The notes beneath the pieces are model-generated. The model ran no database searches. It was not told the origin of the DNA and was given only the letters and a program-made list of their open reading frames with translations. Shown piece after piece: positions 19,573-29,280 of a stretch of 51,924 nt of DNA. Position numbers and translations under genes: made by a program. The stretch is from an uncultured Pelagibacteraceae bacterium (lineage in GTDB: Bacteria > Pseudomonadota > Alphaproteobacteria > Pelagibacterales > Pelagibacteraceae): the NCBI GenBank assembly GCA_902582735.1, contig CACHTB010000004.1, forward strand, positions 1 to 51,924. Reading direction: 5' to 3'. Numbering within the stretch: position 1 is the stretch's first letter; every line of letters starts with the position of its first letter.

Positions 19573-20557
19573 AATATTTATAATAAATATAATTTTTTTT
19601 TTATTCAGCTTTAAATTTTTATCTGCCTCAGATTTTGAAAATTGGAAAATAGACTTTAAAAAAAAGGCTCTAGATGAGGGAATTAGTATAGAAACACTGA
19701 ATAGAGTAATAGATAATTCGAGATTTCTTCCTGATGTAATTAAATATGATAGATATCAACCAGAATTTTACGAGGATACTTATACTTACATATCAAAGCG
19801 AACATCCCAAAAGAAAATTACTAAGGGCAGAAATCTTTATAATTCAAATCAAAAATTAATTGAAATTGTGTCTAAAGAGTTTTTAGTTGATAAAAATCTC
19901 TTATTAGCATTGATGGGTATAGAAACTAATTTTGGTACATATCTTGGAAAAATGGACATTGTTTCATCATTAGCCACACTAAGTTTTGATAAAAGACGTA
20001 GCAAATTTTTTACATCTGAACTTATAACTTTATTAAAATTAGTAGATGCAAATATAATTGACCCCGACACTTTATTTGGGTCTTGGGCTGGAGCTTTTGG
20101 AAATTTTCAATTTATGCCATCAACAATTACTAATTACGCAATTGATTATAACAATGACAAAAAAATTGATTTAAAAAATATTGAAGATTCATTTGCATCA
20201 GCTGCTAATTATATAAAAAATTTAGGATGGAATAACAATATTCCATGTTTTTACAAAATAAATCTTAAAGATGATATCCCATTAGAATTTTTAAATACTT
20301 CGGCAAAAAAACTAAATAATAAAAGAAAAGTAAAATATTTTTCAAAGTACATAGAAAATAGTTATAATTTAAAACAATTTAATGATCTTAATTCAGCAAT
20401 TATTACACCTGATGTTGACATTATTGAAAATGCAAAAAAGTTTTCACCTGCTTATATAGTTTTTGAAAATTATGATTTAATATTAAAATGGAATAGATCT
20501 TTAAGATTTGCATTAGCTGTTTGTACCTTAAGAGATAAATTTAAAGATGAATTATAA
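19559..20557 (+). CDS. Lytic murein transglycosylase, MltB family (GH103)
   Basis: A periplasmic enzyme cleaving peptidoglycan glycan strands with formation of 1,6-anhydro-muramyl ends. An upstream in-frame ATG at 19529 exists, but the ATG at 19559 starts the signal peptide MKITKIFIINIIFFLFSFKF directly, giving 332 aa. Catalytic region: LLALMGIETNFGTYLGKMDI with the acid Glu, then LFGSWAGAFGNFQFMPSTI, typical of GH103. It overlaps rarD by 14 bp and the next lipoprotein gene by 11 bp. First gene of a cell-wall block (mltB, SPOR lipoprotein, D,D-carboxypeptidase). Confidence 0.92.
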   Translation: MKITKIFIINIIFFLFSFKFLSASDFENWKIDFKKKALDEGISIETLNRVIDNSRFLPDVIKYDRYQPEFYEDTYTYISKRTSQKKITKGRNLYNSNQKLIEIVSKEFLVDKNLLLALMGIETNFGTYLGKMDIVSSLATLSFDKRRSKFFTSELITLLKLVDANIIDPDTLFGSWAGAFGNFQFMPSTITNYAIDYNNDKKIDLKNIEDSFASAANYIKNLGWNNNIPCFYKINLKDDIPLEFLNTSAKKLNNKRKVKYFSKYIENSYNLKQFNDLNSAIITPDVDIIENAKKFSPAYIVFENYDLILKWNRSLRFALAVCTLRDKFKDEL

Positions 20558-21308
20558 AATTGCTCTTATATTTCTTTTAACTTTTTTATTTGCATGCGAA
20601 CAAAGGTACACTAATTTGGAATATAATAGTAATTTTGAAAACTTTTCAAATAAAGGTTTCGCTTTAATTTATGATGAACAACTTTATAAAAATAAAATTG
20701 TTAATAAAAAAATAGATGAAAGATCGCTAATAATTTTTAATAATAAATTAAAATATGATACTCCTGTAAAAGTAACAAATTTGTTAAATGGAAAACATAT
20801 TTTAGCTAAAATAGGTAAAAAATCTAAATATCCTTTTTTTTATAATGCTGTTATTTCTAAAAGAATAGCAGAAGAATTAGAAATTGATTTGTTAGAACCT
20901 TATATTGCCGTTCAAACAGTAAATACTAGTGGTGCATTTGTTGCTAAGAAAGCTAAAACATTTAAAGAAGAGAAAAAAGTAGCAGATAAAGCTCCTGTAG
21001 ATGGAATTACTATTGAAAATTTGGGTGATGAAACAAAAAATATAAAAAAAACAAATAAATTAAAATCGAAAAAGAAGGATTTTAATTACATCATTAAATT
21101 TGCAGATTTATATTTTGAAGATTCGGCTTTAATTCTTAAAAAAAGATTAATTGATGAGTACAACTTAAGCAATATTTTAATAGATAAGATAAATAATAAT
21201 GTTTATAGGGTTTATAAAGGACCCTTTAATAATATAAAGTCTATTAAAATTGAGTTCGATAAAATAAATCTAATGGACTTTGATAATATAGATATAATTA
21301 AATTATAA
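20547..21308 (+). CDS. RlpA-like lipoprotein with C-terminal SPOR domain
   Basis: A 253-residue lipoprotein with signal peptide and lipobox (LTFLFAC, Cys about residue 17). Residues about 35-125 include VNKKIDERSLIIFNNKLKYD and DTPVKVTNLLNGKHILAKIG, resembling a degenerate double-psi beta-barrel as in RlpA, without an obvious catalytic site. A Lys-rich linker leads to a C-terminal SPOR domain (FNYIIKFADLYFEDSALILK ... YRVYKGPFNNIKS), which binds denuded glycan at division sites. It sits between a transglycosylase and a carboxypeptidase, consistent with a septal peptidoglycan role. Confidence 0.78.
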   Translation: MNYKIALIFLLTFLFACEQRYTNLEYNSNFENFSNKGFALIYDEQLYKNKIVNKKIDERSLIIFNNKLKYDTPVKVTNLLNGKHILAKIGKKSKYPFFYNAVISKRIAEELEIDLLEPYIAVQTVNTSGAFVAKKAKTFKEEKKVADKAPVDGITIENLGDETKNIKKTNKLKSKKKDFNYIIKFADLYFEDSALILKKRLIDEYNLSNILIDKINNNVYRVYKGPFNNIKSIKIEFDKINLMDFDNIDIIKL

Positions 21309-21309
21309 A

Positions 21310-22467
21310 ATGCAAAATTCTATAAAACTTATTTTAATTTTATTTTATTTAATTTTATTTTCATCAAAATCAAATGCAATAATTAGTGTAAATGCTAAAA
21401 CTGCAATACTACAAGATTATTTATCTGGTGAAATTCTTTATGAAAAGGATGCAGACCTTTCTATATATCCTGCATCTATGACAAAAATTATGACATCAAT
21501 TATTGCTTTTGATTTAATTAAAAAAGGAGAACTTACATTAGATGAAAAATTTATAGTATCTGAAAATGCTTGGAGGCTATCTACATCAGGATATTCGTCT
21601 ATGTTTATAATGGTCGGCGATGAAGTATCAGTTGAAAATCTTTTAAGAGGTATAATAGTTGCATCAGGGAACGATGCATGCATCGCATTGGCAGAGGGTA
21701 TAGCAGGGACCGAAGAAGAATTTGCTGTATTAATGACTGAAAAGGCGTTTGAAATAGGGATGGAAAATACTAATTTTTCAAATTCATCCGGTATCAATGA
21801 CCCAAATAATTACTCTACAGTTCGAGATATTTTAATAATGTCTAACTACTTAATCAAAAATTATCCAGAATATTATCATTATTATAAAGAAAAAGAATTT
21901 ACATGGGATAGAACTGGCGGTGATCCAATTACTCAAGGAAATAGAAATCCTTTATTGTATAAAAATATGGGAGCAGATGGAATTAAAACTGGTTATCTTG
22001 CAGTTGAAAAATATTCACTAGCATCCTCAATAAAAAAAAAGAACAGAAGATTAATTGCTGTTGGAAGTGGCTTTAATTCAAAAAATGATAGATCTAGACA
22101 ATCCTCAAAGTTGTTGACGTGGGGATTAACTAAATTTGATACAATTTTAATTGGTAAAAAAAATGATGTGATATCAGAGCTAGATGTATGGCAAGGCAAA
22201 CAGAAAAAAGTTAAAGCATATATTTCATCTGACATCTATAAAACAATTCCTAAGGCAAAAAAAAAATATCTAAAAGTAACAGTTAATTATGAAGGTCCTT
22301 TGGAGGCACCAATAGAAAAAAATGAAGTAATTGGAAAAATGAAAATTACTTATAAGGATGAGGTAGTTGGTAATTATGATTTATTTGCATCAAAAAGTGT
22401 TCAAAAACAAAATATAATCTCCCGTATCTTAAGCTCAATAAATTTTTTAATATGGGGCGATGTATAA
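21310..22467 (+). CDS. D-alanyl-D-alanine carboxypeptidase (PBP5/6 family)
   Basis: A 385-residue low-molecular-weight penicillin-binding protein that trims pentapeptide stems. N-terminal signal peptide (residues 1-23, ending SNA). Three active-site motifs: S56-x-x-K59 in YPASMTKIMT, SGN in VASGNDACIALAEG, and KTG in DGIKTGYL. The C-terminal beta domain and an amphipathic tail (residues about 360-385) would tether it to the membrane. It starts 1 bp after the SPOR lipoprotein and overlaps tmk by 8 bp. Confidence 0.95.
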   Translation: MQNSIKLILILFYLILFSSKSNAIISVNAKTAILQDYLSGEILYEKDADLSIYPASMTKIMTSIIAFDLIKKGELTLDEKFIVSENAWRLSTSGYSSMFIMVGDEVSVENLLRGIIVASGNDACIALAEGIAGTEEEFAVLMTEKAFEIGMENTNFSNSSGINDPNNYSTVRDILIMSNYLIKNYPEYYHYYKEKEFTWDRTGGDPITQGNRNPLLYKNMGADGIKTGYLAVEKYSLASSIKKKNRRLIAVGSGFNSKNDRSRQSSKLLTWGLTKFDTILIGKKNDVISELDVWQGKQKKVKAYISSDIYKTIPKAKKKYLKVTVNYEGPLEAPIEKNEVIGKMKITYKDEVVGNYDLFASKSVQKQNIISRILSSINFLIWGDV

Positions 22468-23083
22468 AAAAAAATTCCCTGTAATTATTTTTGAAGGAAT
22501 TGAGGCTTCAGGAAAATCAACGAATATTAATAATTTTTCAAAATTTTTAAAAAAAAATAAGTATCAATTTATAAAGATAAGAGAGCCTGGGGGTACAAAA
22601 TTTTCAGAAAAATTAAGAAAAATAATGTTATCAAAGAGCAACAAATTAGATAAAAAAACTGATTTTCTATTAATATTAGCCTCTAGATCTGAAAACATTA
22701 CAAAAATTATTAACAAAAATTACCAAAAAAAAATAATCTTAATAGATAGGTTTTCAGATTCTACTATAGCTTACCAACACTATGGTATGGGTTTAAATTT
22801 GAATATAATAAAAAATTTAAATTCTTATATTATTGGTAAATTTAAACCAGATCTTACTTTCTTATGTACTGTAAATATCAAGAATATGAATAGCAGATTA
22901 AAAATAAGATCAAATAACAATAGATATGACAATTTTAAAATTAGTTTTTATAATAAAGTTCAAAAGGGTTTCCTTAAATTATCAAAAAATAAAAAAAAAT
23001 ATGTTTTATTAGATTCGAATAATTCGACACCTGCTGAAAATTTAAATAGAATTATCAAAGAATTTAAAAAATTAACAAAATAA
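22460..23083 (+). CDS. tmk: Thymidylate kinase
   Basis: A 207-residue P-loop kinase converting dTMP to dTDP. Walker A FEGIEASGKSTN, the dTMP-binding REPGGTKFSE, and the DR motif IDRFSDSTIAYQHYG are all present. Lid residues lie in the Lys/Arg-rich SRLKIRSNNNRYDNF. Strong Lys/Asn bias reflects the genome composition. It overlaps dac by 8 bp and precedes holB by 4 bp, the widely conserved tmk-holB pair. Confidence 0.96.
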   Translation: MYKKKFPVIIFEGIEASGKSTNINNFSKFLKKNKYQFIKIREPGGTKFSEKLRKIMLSKSNKLDKKTDFLLILASRSENITKIINKNYQKKIILIDRFSDSTIAYQHYGMGLNLNIIKNLNSYIIGKFKPDLTFLCTVNIKNMNSRLKIRSNNNRYDNFKISFYNKVQKGFLKLSKNKKKYVLLDSNNSTPAENLNRIIKEFKKLTK

Positions 23084-23087
23084 TTAA

Positions 23088-23996
23088 ATGTCAAATACAC
23101 TAATAGGCTTAGGTGATGTTTTAAATGATTTAATTAAATTACATAATTCAAATAGACTTCCAAATAAATTATTATTAAGTGGGACCCAAGGAATAGGTAA
23201 AGGCGTATTATCCAAACACCTTCTAAATTATATTCTGTCCAAAAATGAGCCATTTGAATATGATCTAAAAAAACTCCAAATTAATCCTAGTAATAAATCT
23301 TATAAATTGTTTGAAAGTAATGCACATCCAAATGTTTTTAAAATTCATAAAAAAAAGGATAAAAAAAATATTGATATAGGCCAGATAAGAGAAATGATTA
23401 AATTTCAAAATAGTTCATCATTTAATAATAAAACACGATTTGTATTAATTGAGGATGCAGATTTTCTTAATGTAAATTCTATAAATGCATTATTAAAATC
23501 TCTTGAAGAGCCAAATAACAATTTTTCTTTTATTTTAACACATAATTCAAATAGAACTGTCTTAGAAACCTTAAAATCAAGATGCATAGAATTTAAAGTT
23601 AATTTAAAAAATGAATTTGTAGAAAATATTGTTAATTCTTACTTTTCTGAAAATTTATATGGTCAAATTTCTTTAGATTTTAAAAATTATTATCATAATC
23701 CAGTTTTTCTAATTAATTTATCAAATTATTTTAATGAAAATAACTTAGATATTCAAAATTCTAGCATTGAAGATTTATTATATGAAATCACAATAAACCC
23801 ATCACATTTAAAAGATGAATTTATATCATTAAATCTTAATCTTTTTATTGAATTATACTTTTATAAAAATATAAATGCCCATAAAAAAAATATTTTTAAA
23901 GCAAAAGAATATTTTCTAAAAAAATTATCAAACATTAAAAAATATAATCTTGATATCGAAACTTTTTTTTTAGAATTTAAAGATTTATTAAAATGA
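23088..23996 (+). CDS. holB: DNA polymerase III subunit delta'
   Basis: A 302-residue AAA+ clamp-loader subunit. It has a P-loop-like GTQGIGKGVLSKHLL, NAHPNVFKIH, the sensor/box region LIEDADFLNVNSINALLKSL followed by EEPNNNFSFIL, and the arginine-finger SRC motif (LKSRCIEF). The cysteine cluster found in gammaproteobacterial delta' is absent, as I believe is usual for alphaproteobacteria. The C-terminal collar domain is degenerate. It overlaps metG by 4 bp. Confidence 0.93.
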   Translation: MSNTLIGLGDVLNDLIKLHNSNRLPNKLLLSGTQGIGKGVLSKHLLNYILSKNEPFEYDLKKLQINPSNKSYKLFESNAHPNVFKIHKKKDKKNIDIGQIREMIKFQNSSSFNNKTRFVLIEDADFLNVNSINALLKSLEEPNNNFSFILTHNSNRTVLETLKSRCIEFKVNLKNEFVENIVNSYFSENLYGQISLDFKNYYHNPVFLINLSNYFNENNLDIQNSSIEDLLYEITINPSHLKDEFISLNLNLFIELYFYKNINAHKKNIFKAKEYFLKKLSNIKKYNLDIETFFLEFKDLLK

Positions 23997-25522
23997 GTAA
24001 AAATTTCTATATAACTACACCTATTTATTACCCTTCAGCAAAACCACATATGGGTCATGCTTATTCTAGTATTGTTTCTGATTTTTTTGCAAGGTTTAAA
24101 AGGAATGATGGTTATTCAGTACAATTTTTAACTGGTACCGATGAACATGGTTTAAAAATTCAAAGATCTGCAGAAAAAAACAATATGAAACCAAAAGACT
24201 TTTGTGATCAAATATCTAAAACTTTTGAAAATTTGTCTAAGACACTAAATTTATCAAATACTGATTTCATTAGAACTACTGAACAAAGACATATTAAATC
24301 TGTTCAACATTTATGGAAAATTCTGGAGGATCAAAATCAAATTTATATGTCTAAATATGAGGGCTGGTATTCTGTTTCAGATGAAGCATTTTATCAACCT
24401 GATGAAATAGAAAGTAAAGAAAATAAACATTTTGTAAAAAATTCTGGTTCCTCAGTTGAGTGGGTAGAAGAGGAATCCTTTTTTTTTAAATTATCTGAAT
24501 GGGAAAAACCATTACTAAAGTTTTATGATGAAAATCCAAAATTTATTTTACCAGAGGGAAGAAGAAATGAAGTCATTAGTTTTGTTAAAAATGGTTTAAA
24601 AGATTTGTCTGTTAGTAGAAAAACATTTTCCTGGGGTATTAAAATTCCCTCTAATAATGAACACATAATATATGTATGGCTAGATGCACTTACTAATTAT
24701 TTAAGTGCTTTAAATTATCCTAATACTAAAGACGAATTATATAAAATTTATTGGCCTGCTGATGTTCATATAATTGGAAAAGATATACTTAGATTTCATG
24801 CTATTTATTGGCCAGCTTTTTTAATGGCAGCTAAATTACCTTTGCCTAAAAGAGTTTATGGTCATGGTTGGATATTATCTGGTGATGAAAAAATGTCTAA
24901 GTCAAAGGGGAACATACTCGATCCATTAGAAATTATAGATGTATATGGACTAGATACACTTAGATATTATCTTTTAAAAGAGGTTTCCTTTGGCAATGAT
25001 GGAAATATTTCTCAAGAAAAACTTGAAAGTTGTATAAATAGTGATTTGGCAAATAATTATGGAAATTTATGTCAAAGAGTTTTGACCTTTTGCGAAAAAA
25101 ATTGTGAATCGAAAATCCCAACTAGTGATTTTATGAATGATGATTTGGGGATTTTAAAAAATTTCGAAAATTTGGAATATTTGAGAGATTTAATAGACAA
25201 TCAAAACATCAATGATTATATGAAATTTATTATAGATATGCTTTTTTCATCAAATAAATATTTTAATGATCAAGAACCTTGGAAGAAAAAAAATGATAAA
25301 AATAGATTAAATACAATTGTTTATACTGCTTTAGATTTAATTAGAAAAATTTCTATACTATTAAATCCGGTTATACCTGATACAACCTTTAAAGTTTTAA
25401 AAATATTTGACATTAATGACGACAAACTAAAATTTGAAGATATTAATAATCATAAATTTCTGGAAAGTGGAAAAAATATTGGAAAATTAAATATATTATT
25501 TAAAAAGATAGAAAATGATTGA
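23993..25522 (+). CDS. metG: Methionyl-tRNA synthetase
   Basis: A 509-residue class I synthetase. The HIGH motif appears as HMGHAYSSI, the KMSKS loop as DEKMSKSKGNILDP, and the tRNA-anticodon region includes NYGNLCQRVL. The connective peptide (YEGWYSVSDEAFYQPDEI) lacks zinc cysteines, the form common in alphaproteobacteria. There is no C-terminal EMAP/Trbp dimerisation domain, matching its short length. It is in the conserved tmk-holB-metG-tatD series, overlapping both neighbours (4 and 8 bp). Confidence 0.97.
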   Translation: MSKNFYITTPIYYPSAKPHMGHAYSSIVSDFFARFKRNDGYSVQFLTGTDEHGLKIQRSAEKNNMKPKDFCDQISKTFENLSKTLNLSNTDFIRTTEQRHIKSVQHLWKILEDQNQIYMSKYEGWYSVSDEAFYQPDEIESKENKHFVKNSGSSVEWVEEESFFFKLSEWEKPLLKFYDENPKFILPEGRRNEVISFVKNGLKDLSVSRKTFSWGIKIPSNNEHIIYVWLDALTNYLSALNYPNTKDELYKIYWPADVHIIGKDILRFHAIYWPAFLMAAKLPLPKRVYGHGWILSGDEKMSKSKGNILDPLEIIDVYGLDTLRYYLLKEVSFGNDGNISQEKLESCINSDLANNYGNLCQRVLTFCEKNCESKIPTSDFMNDDLGILKNFENLEYLRDLIDNQNINDYMKFIIDMLFSSNKYFNDQEPWKKKNDKNRLNTIVYTALDLIRKISILLNPVIPDTTFKVLKIFDINDDKLKFEDINNHKFLESGKNIGKLNILFKKIEND

Positions 25523-26285
25523 TTCACATTGTCACTTAGATCACGAGCCTTTAATAGATAACCTAAACGATGTTTTAGAAAGATCCAAAAAGGTTGGAAT
25601 AGATAAACTTTTAACTATTTCAACTAATATTAACAGTTATAAAAATATTTTAAAATTAATAAACCAAGATCCTATGATTTACGGATCAATTGGAATTCAT
25701 CCACACGAAGTTCAAACCTCAATTTTTGAGAAAAACTATATTGTGCAGGAGTTTAAAAAATATCAAAAAATAATTGGAGTAGGGGAGACGGGATTAGATT
25801 ATTATTATGAAAATAGTCCTAAAGAAACCCAAATTGAAAGTTTTAAAATTCATATAGAGGCTTCAATTGAATGCAATTGTCCACTAATAGTTCATTCAAG
25901 AGATGCAGAAAATGAAACTTTTTCAATTTTACATGATTATAAAAATAGCAATCCTAAAATACTTATGCATTGTTTTACTGGGTCAAAAGAGTTTGCAAAA
26001 AAACTTCTTGATCTTAATGCATATTTTTCAGCCAGTGGGATTATTACCTTTAAAAATAGTGTTGAATTACAAGATACATTTAAGTTTTTACCAAATGATA
26101 AAATATTAATAGAAACCGATAGTCCTTTTTTAGCACCTGTTCCTATGAGAGGAAAAAAAAATGAGCCAAGTTTTATACAATATACTCTTCAACACTTATC
26201 TAAACTAAAGGAAATTGATAAATCTAGCATGGATCATATTACTACCCAGAACTTTGAAACACTATTTTTCAATAATGAAAACTAG
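25515..26285 (+). CDS. tatD: TatD-family metal-dependent deoxyribonuclease
   Basis: A 256-residue TIM-barrel hydrolase. Metal-binding motifs in order: DSHCHLDHEPL, GIHPHEVQ, GVGETGLDYYYE, IVHSRDAENET, MHCFTGSKEF and ETDSPFLAPVPMRGKKNEPS. All ligands are present. TatD proteins have 3'-5' exonuclease activity on DNA/RNA; despite the name, the link to Tat export is historical. It overlaps the following metallo-beta-lactamase-fold gene by 11 bp. Confidence 0.95.
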   Translation: MIDSHCHLDHEPLIDNLNDVLERSKKVGIDKLLTISTNINSYKNILKLINQDPMIYGSIGIHPHEVQTSIFEKNYIVQEFKKYQKIIGVGETGLDYYYENSPKETQIESFKIHIEASIECNCPLIVHSRDAENETFSILHDYKNSNPKILMHCFTGSKEFAKKLLDLNAYFSASGIITFKNSVELQDTFKFLPNDKILIETDSPFLAPVPMRGKKNEPSFIQYTLQHLSKLKEIDKSSMDHITTQNFETLFFNNEN

Positions 26286-27048
26286 ATTTACAATATTAGG
26301 GTCAGGTAGCTCTCTAGGTATACCAAGAATTGATGGATATTTCGGCAAATGTAATCCAAGAATAAAGCAAAATTTTAGATCAAGATGTTCTGCTTTAGTA
26401 ACTCATGATAATTTCAATATATTAATTGATACATCTCCTGATTTAAAAATCCAATTATTAAAAAATAAAATTAAAAATATTGATAAAGTTTTTTACACAC
26501 ATCTACATGGTGATCAAACTCATGGTATTAACGAATTAAGGGTTTTTTTCCTAAAAAATAGAAAAAAATTAGATGTCTTTGCCGATAAAATGACTTCTGA
26601 TTATTTATTAAAATCTTTTAGTTACTGTTTCAAAAATAATTATGGTTATCCCGCAATTTTCAATCTTAACAAGTTAAAAAAAAAACATACTTTCAAGGTA
26701 AAAAAATCGAAGGTTCAAATCGAGTCTTTTCCTGTCAAACATGGAAAAATTAATAGTATATTGTATAAAATTAATAACTCATGCGCTTATGCTAGTGATG
26801 TAAGCAAAATCAGAGAGAAAGACTACTCAAGACTTAAAAAATTAAATTACTTTATAGTTGATTGTTTAAGATACGATCCACATCCATCCCATTTTAATTT
26901 AGATCAAGTTTTAAATTTAGTTAAAATTATTAAACCAAAAAAAACAATTTTAACTAATATGAATAACGAAATTGATTATGTTAAGATACAGAAGCATCTG
27001 CCCAAATCTGTTGTTCCTGCCTATGATGGTATGAGCTTTTTAATATAA
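26275..27048 (+). CDS. Metallo-beta-lactamase-fold hydrolase, PhnP-like
   Basis: The start at 26275 gives MKTRFTILGSGSSLGIPR, matching the family; the open frame extends 60 bp further upstream into tatD. 257 aa. FGKCNPR ... RSRCSALV and DTSPDLKIQLL are typical of the PhnP/cyclic-phosphate phosphodiesterase-like group that follows tatD in alphaproteobacteria. The metal motif is H76-L-H78-G-D80-Q81, so the usual HxHxDH ends in Gln. Further ligand candidates are in VKHGK, YASDVS and HPSHFN. Substrate unknown. Confidence 0.85.
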   Translation: MKTRFTILGSGSSLGIPRIDGYFGKCNPRIKQNFRSRCSALVTHDNFNILIDTSPDLKIQLLKNKIKNIDKVFYTHLHGDQTHGINELRVFFLKNRKKLDVFADKMTSDYLLKSFSYCFKNNYGYPAIFNLNKLKKKHTFKVKKSKVQIESFPVKHGKINSILYKINNSCAYASDVSKIREKDYSRLKKLNYFIVDCLRYDPHPSHFNLDQVLNLVKIIKPKKTILTNMNNEIDYVKIQKHLPKSVVPAYDGMSFLI

Positions 27049-27953
27049 TGGAAATATACTTAAAACTTTTTGAAGTAGTATTTCCCGTCTTTTTTATTGT
27101 AGGTATTGGCTACTTTTTAGGTAAAAAAGATAAGAAATTTGATACTACTTTTATTACAAATTTTGCATCTAACATAGGCACACCTGCGATGGTAATATAT
27201 GCTATTACCTCAACTGGAATAAATTTTCAGATTTTTAAAGACTATTTTTTCTTTTATCTTCTTGCAATTTTAGGTTTTATTATACTTGGAATTATCATCT
27301 TATTTATGTTGAATACTAAGGATATAATAAGAGAACTGCCTCCTCTTATTTTACCTAACACTGGCAATATGGGCATACCTATATGTTTATTTGCTTATGG
27401 TGCACAAGGACTTGGGGTTGCAGCTGCAATATCATCTTTAATTGTATTACTCCATTTTACACTTGGAATTTTTTTAGCTGACAGAAAATTTAACTTTATA
27501 GTGTTGATTAAAAGTCCACCATTTTATGCAATTGTTATATCAGTCCTATTTTTGTATTTTGAAATTAATATGCCACAAGTAATAATTAATTTGACTGAGT
27601 TATTAACATTTGCAACTATATTTTTAATTCTTATGTCCTTAGGAATTGCTTTAACGAAATTAAAAGTTTTTTCTTTAAAAAATGCAATATTTGCATCAAT
27701 AGGAAGAGTTATTTTAGGTCCATTAATAGGTTTTTCAATTATTTTTTATTTTGATTTATCCGGTTTTGCAGCTGGAGTACTTCTTATTCAAGCATCAATG
27801 CCTAGTGCTGTCTTAAATTATCTTATAGCTGCTATCTATTCTCCAAAAACCATAACGGATAGTGTTGCAAGTACAATAGTTGTCTCAACAATAATGTCAT
27901 TTATAACTTTACCTATTGTTATTTTTATATCGTTAAAATATTTTCCTCTATGA
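27048..27953 (+). CDS. AEC family transporter
   Basis: A 301-residue integral membrane protein with about ten hydrophobic helices. It matches the auxin efflux carrier family: N-terminal VVFPVFFIVGIGYFLGKK, the central LILPNTGNMGIPICLFAYG and the C-terminal GVLLIQASMPSAVLNYLIA. Bacterial members export organic acids such as malate or malonate; the substrate cannot be told from sequence. Stop and start are shared with its neighbours (1-bp overlap with the MBL gene, 4 bp with the next transporter). Confidence 0.88.
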   Translation: MEIYLKLFEVVFPVFFIVGIGYFLGKKDKKFDTTFITNFASNIGTPAMVIYAITSTGINFQIFKDYFFFYLLAILGFIILGIIILFMLNTKDIIRELPPLILPNTGNMGIPICLFAYGAQGLGVAAAISSLIVLLHFTLGIFLADRKFNFIVLIKSPPFYAIVISVLFLYFEINMPQVIINLTELLTFATIFLILMSLGIALTKLKVFSLKNAIFASIGRVILGPLIGFSIIFYFDLSGFAAGVLLIQASMPSAVLNYLIAAIYSPKTITDSVASTIVVSTIMSFITLPIVIFISLKYFPL

Positions 27954-28795
27954 GGGGTGCAATAATAAATCTTTCAGCTTGGCTAATTCTGCCGTTTATG
28001 GATGCCATTGCAAAATATCTTTCTTATTCTTTACCTGTATTGCAAGTAACGTGGTTTAGATTTTTTTTTAGTACTCTAATCACTTTGTTATTTATATTTT
28101 TTTTTTCTAAAAATTCTTTAGTTACTTCTAAAAATTTAAAGTCTCAAATTATAAGAGGATTACTACTATTAACTTCAAGTGTATTATTTTTTTATTCAAT
28201 ATCTATAATTTCTTTAGCTAAAGCATTAACTATAGCTTTTATTTGTCCATTAATGGTTACTGCTTTATCACCTTATTTTTTAAAGGAGAGGGTAGGGCCA
28301 AGAAGATGGACAGCTGTTACAATAGGTTTTATAGGAGTTTTGATTGTAATTAGACCAGGAATTGTAGAATTTAATTGGGCTAGTTTCGCAGCGTTAGGTA
28401 CTGGTTTTTGTTACGCTTTATATTTAATTGTAACTAGAAAATTAAAAAACACAGATAATGGTTTATTAACATTACTAATCACAAGCACTGTTGGAACCCT
28501 AATATTAACTTTATATTTACCCTTTATTTGGGTTAAACCAACTTTTTCTGAGTATTTATTTGCTATAAATATGGGTTTAATAGCTGCCTTAGCACATGGT
28601 ATGATTATTATTTCCTACAATTATTCAGATGCGAGCAAACTGGCACCTTTGGGTTATTTTGAGATAATTACTAACATTTTAATTGGTTATATTTGGTTCT
28701 CTGATATTCCTGATAAGTACACTTTTATTGGACTTTTAATTATCATTCTTTCAGGTGTTTATGTGTTTAGAAGAGAGCAATCTAATAAAATGTAA
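27950..28795 (+). CDS. EamA/DMT-family transporter
   Basis: A 281-residue permease with ten predicted helices in two EamA repeats (about residues 5-135 and 145-275). The first repeat reads WLILPFMDAIAKYLSYSLPV and VTWFRFF; the end of the first repeat has LKERVGPRRWTAVTIGFIGV and LIVIRPG, the signature DMT loop. The substrate is unknown (amino acids, nucleosides and other metabolites are typical). It is the last gene before the accessory region. Confidence 0.88.
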   Translation: MRGAIINLSAWLILPFMDAIAKYLSYSLPVLQVTWFRFFFSTLITLLFIFFFSKNSLVTSKNLKSQIIRGLLLLTSSVLFFYSISIISLAKALTIAFICPLMVTALSPYFLKERVGPRRWTAVTIGFIGVLIVIRPGIVEFNWASFAALGTGFCYALYLIVTRKLKNTDNGLLTLLITSTVGTLILTLYLPFIWVKPTFSEYLFAINMGLIAALAHGMIIISYNYSDASKLAPLGYFEIITNILIGYIWFSDIPDKYTFIGLLIIILSGVYVFRREQSNKM

Positions 28796-29280
28796 AGTAT
28801 ACCTTTATATAAAGTAGATTATTAATATACAATTTCAAACTGCTGTAATTGTTATTTTTTTTACATTACTTAAAGTAAAATACAATATAGCAATATATCT
28901 GACCTATCATCTAATTATTAAAATTTTAATTTATATTTAGAGATTTCATCCTAATAAATCAGAAAAACTTAATTAAATCATTAATAATAAAGATAAATTA
29001 AACAAAGTAATCCAATAATCTAATAAATTAATGGCATTAATTTGAGGAAGGTGAGAGTACACAAATTGAAAAATTAAATTTTTTTTTAAAAATTTAAATA
29101 AATAATAGATGAACACTGGTAATTTCTATCAGTATTGCATTTATCGAATATAGCATTTAATAAGCCATAGAGGGGTCAATTTTTATAATTTATTAATATA
29201 TAGTGCAACTTGAAGGTGTAATACAAATATAACAACTATATATGGGTAAAAAATTAAAAAAACGTTGATTTTCCTTACTT
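28796..29280. other. 485-bp AT-rich stretch without a recognisable gene
   Basis: No ORF with recognisable protein character is seen on either strand; stops occur in all frames every few dozen bases. The one clear structure is a perfect AT-only inverted repeat at 29074-29097 (10-bp arms, TTTT loop), which is weak evidence in such biased DNA. The length is exceptional in a window where most spacers are below 60 bp, so this probably marks the edge of an accessory insertion or a decayed segment. Confidence 0.6.

Noticed and set aside
29074..29097. 10-bp perfect AT palindrome as terminator or origin element
   Set aside because: Composed only of A and T in very AT-rich DNA; such palindromes are expected by chance and no supporting context was seen.
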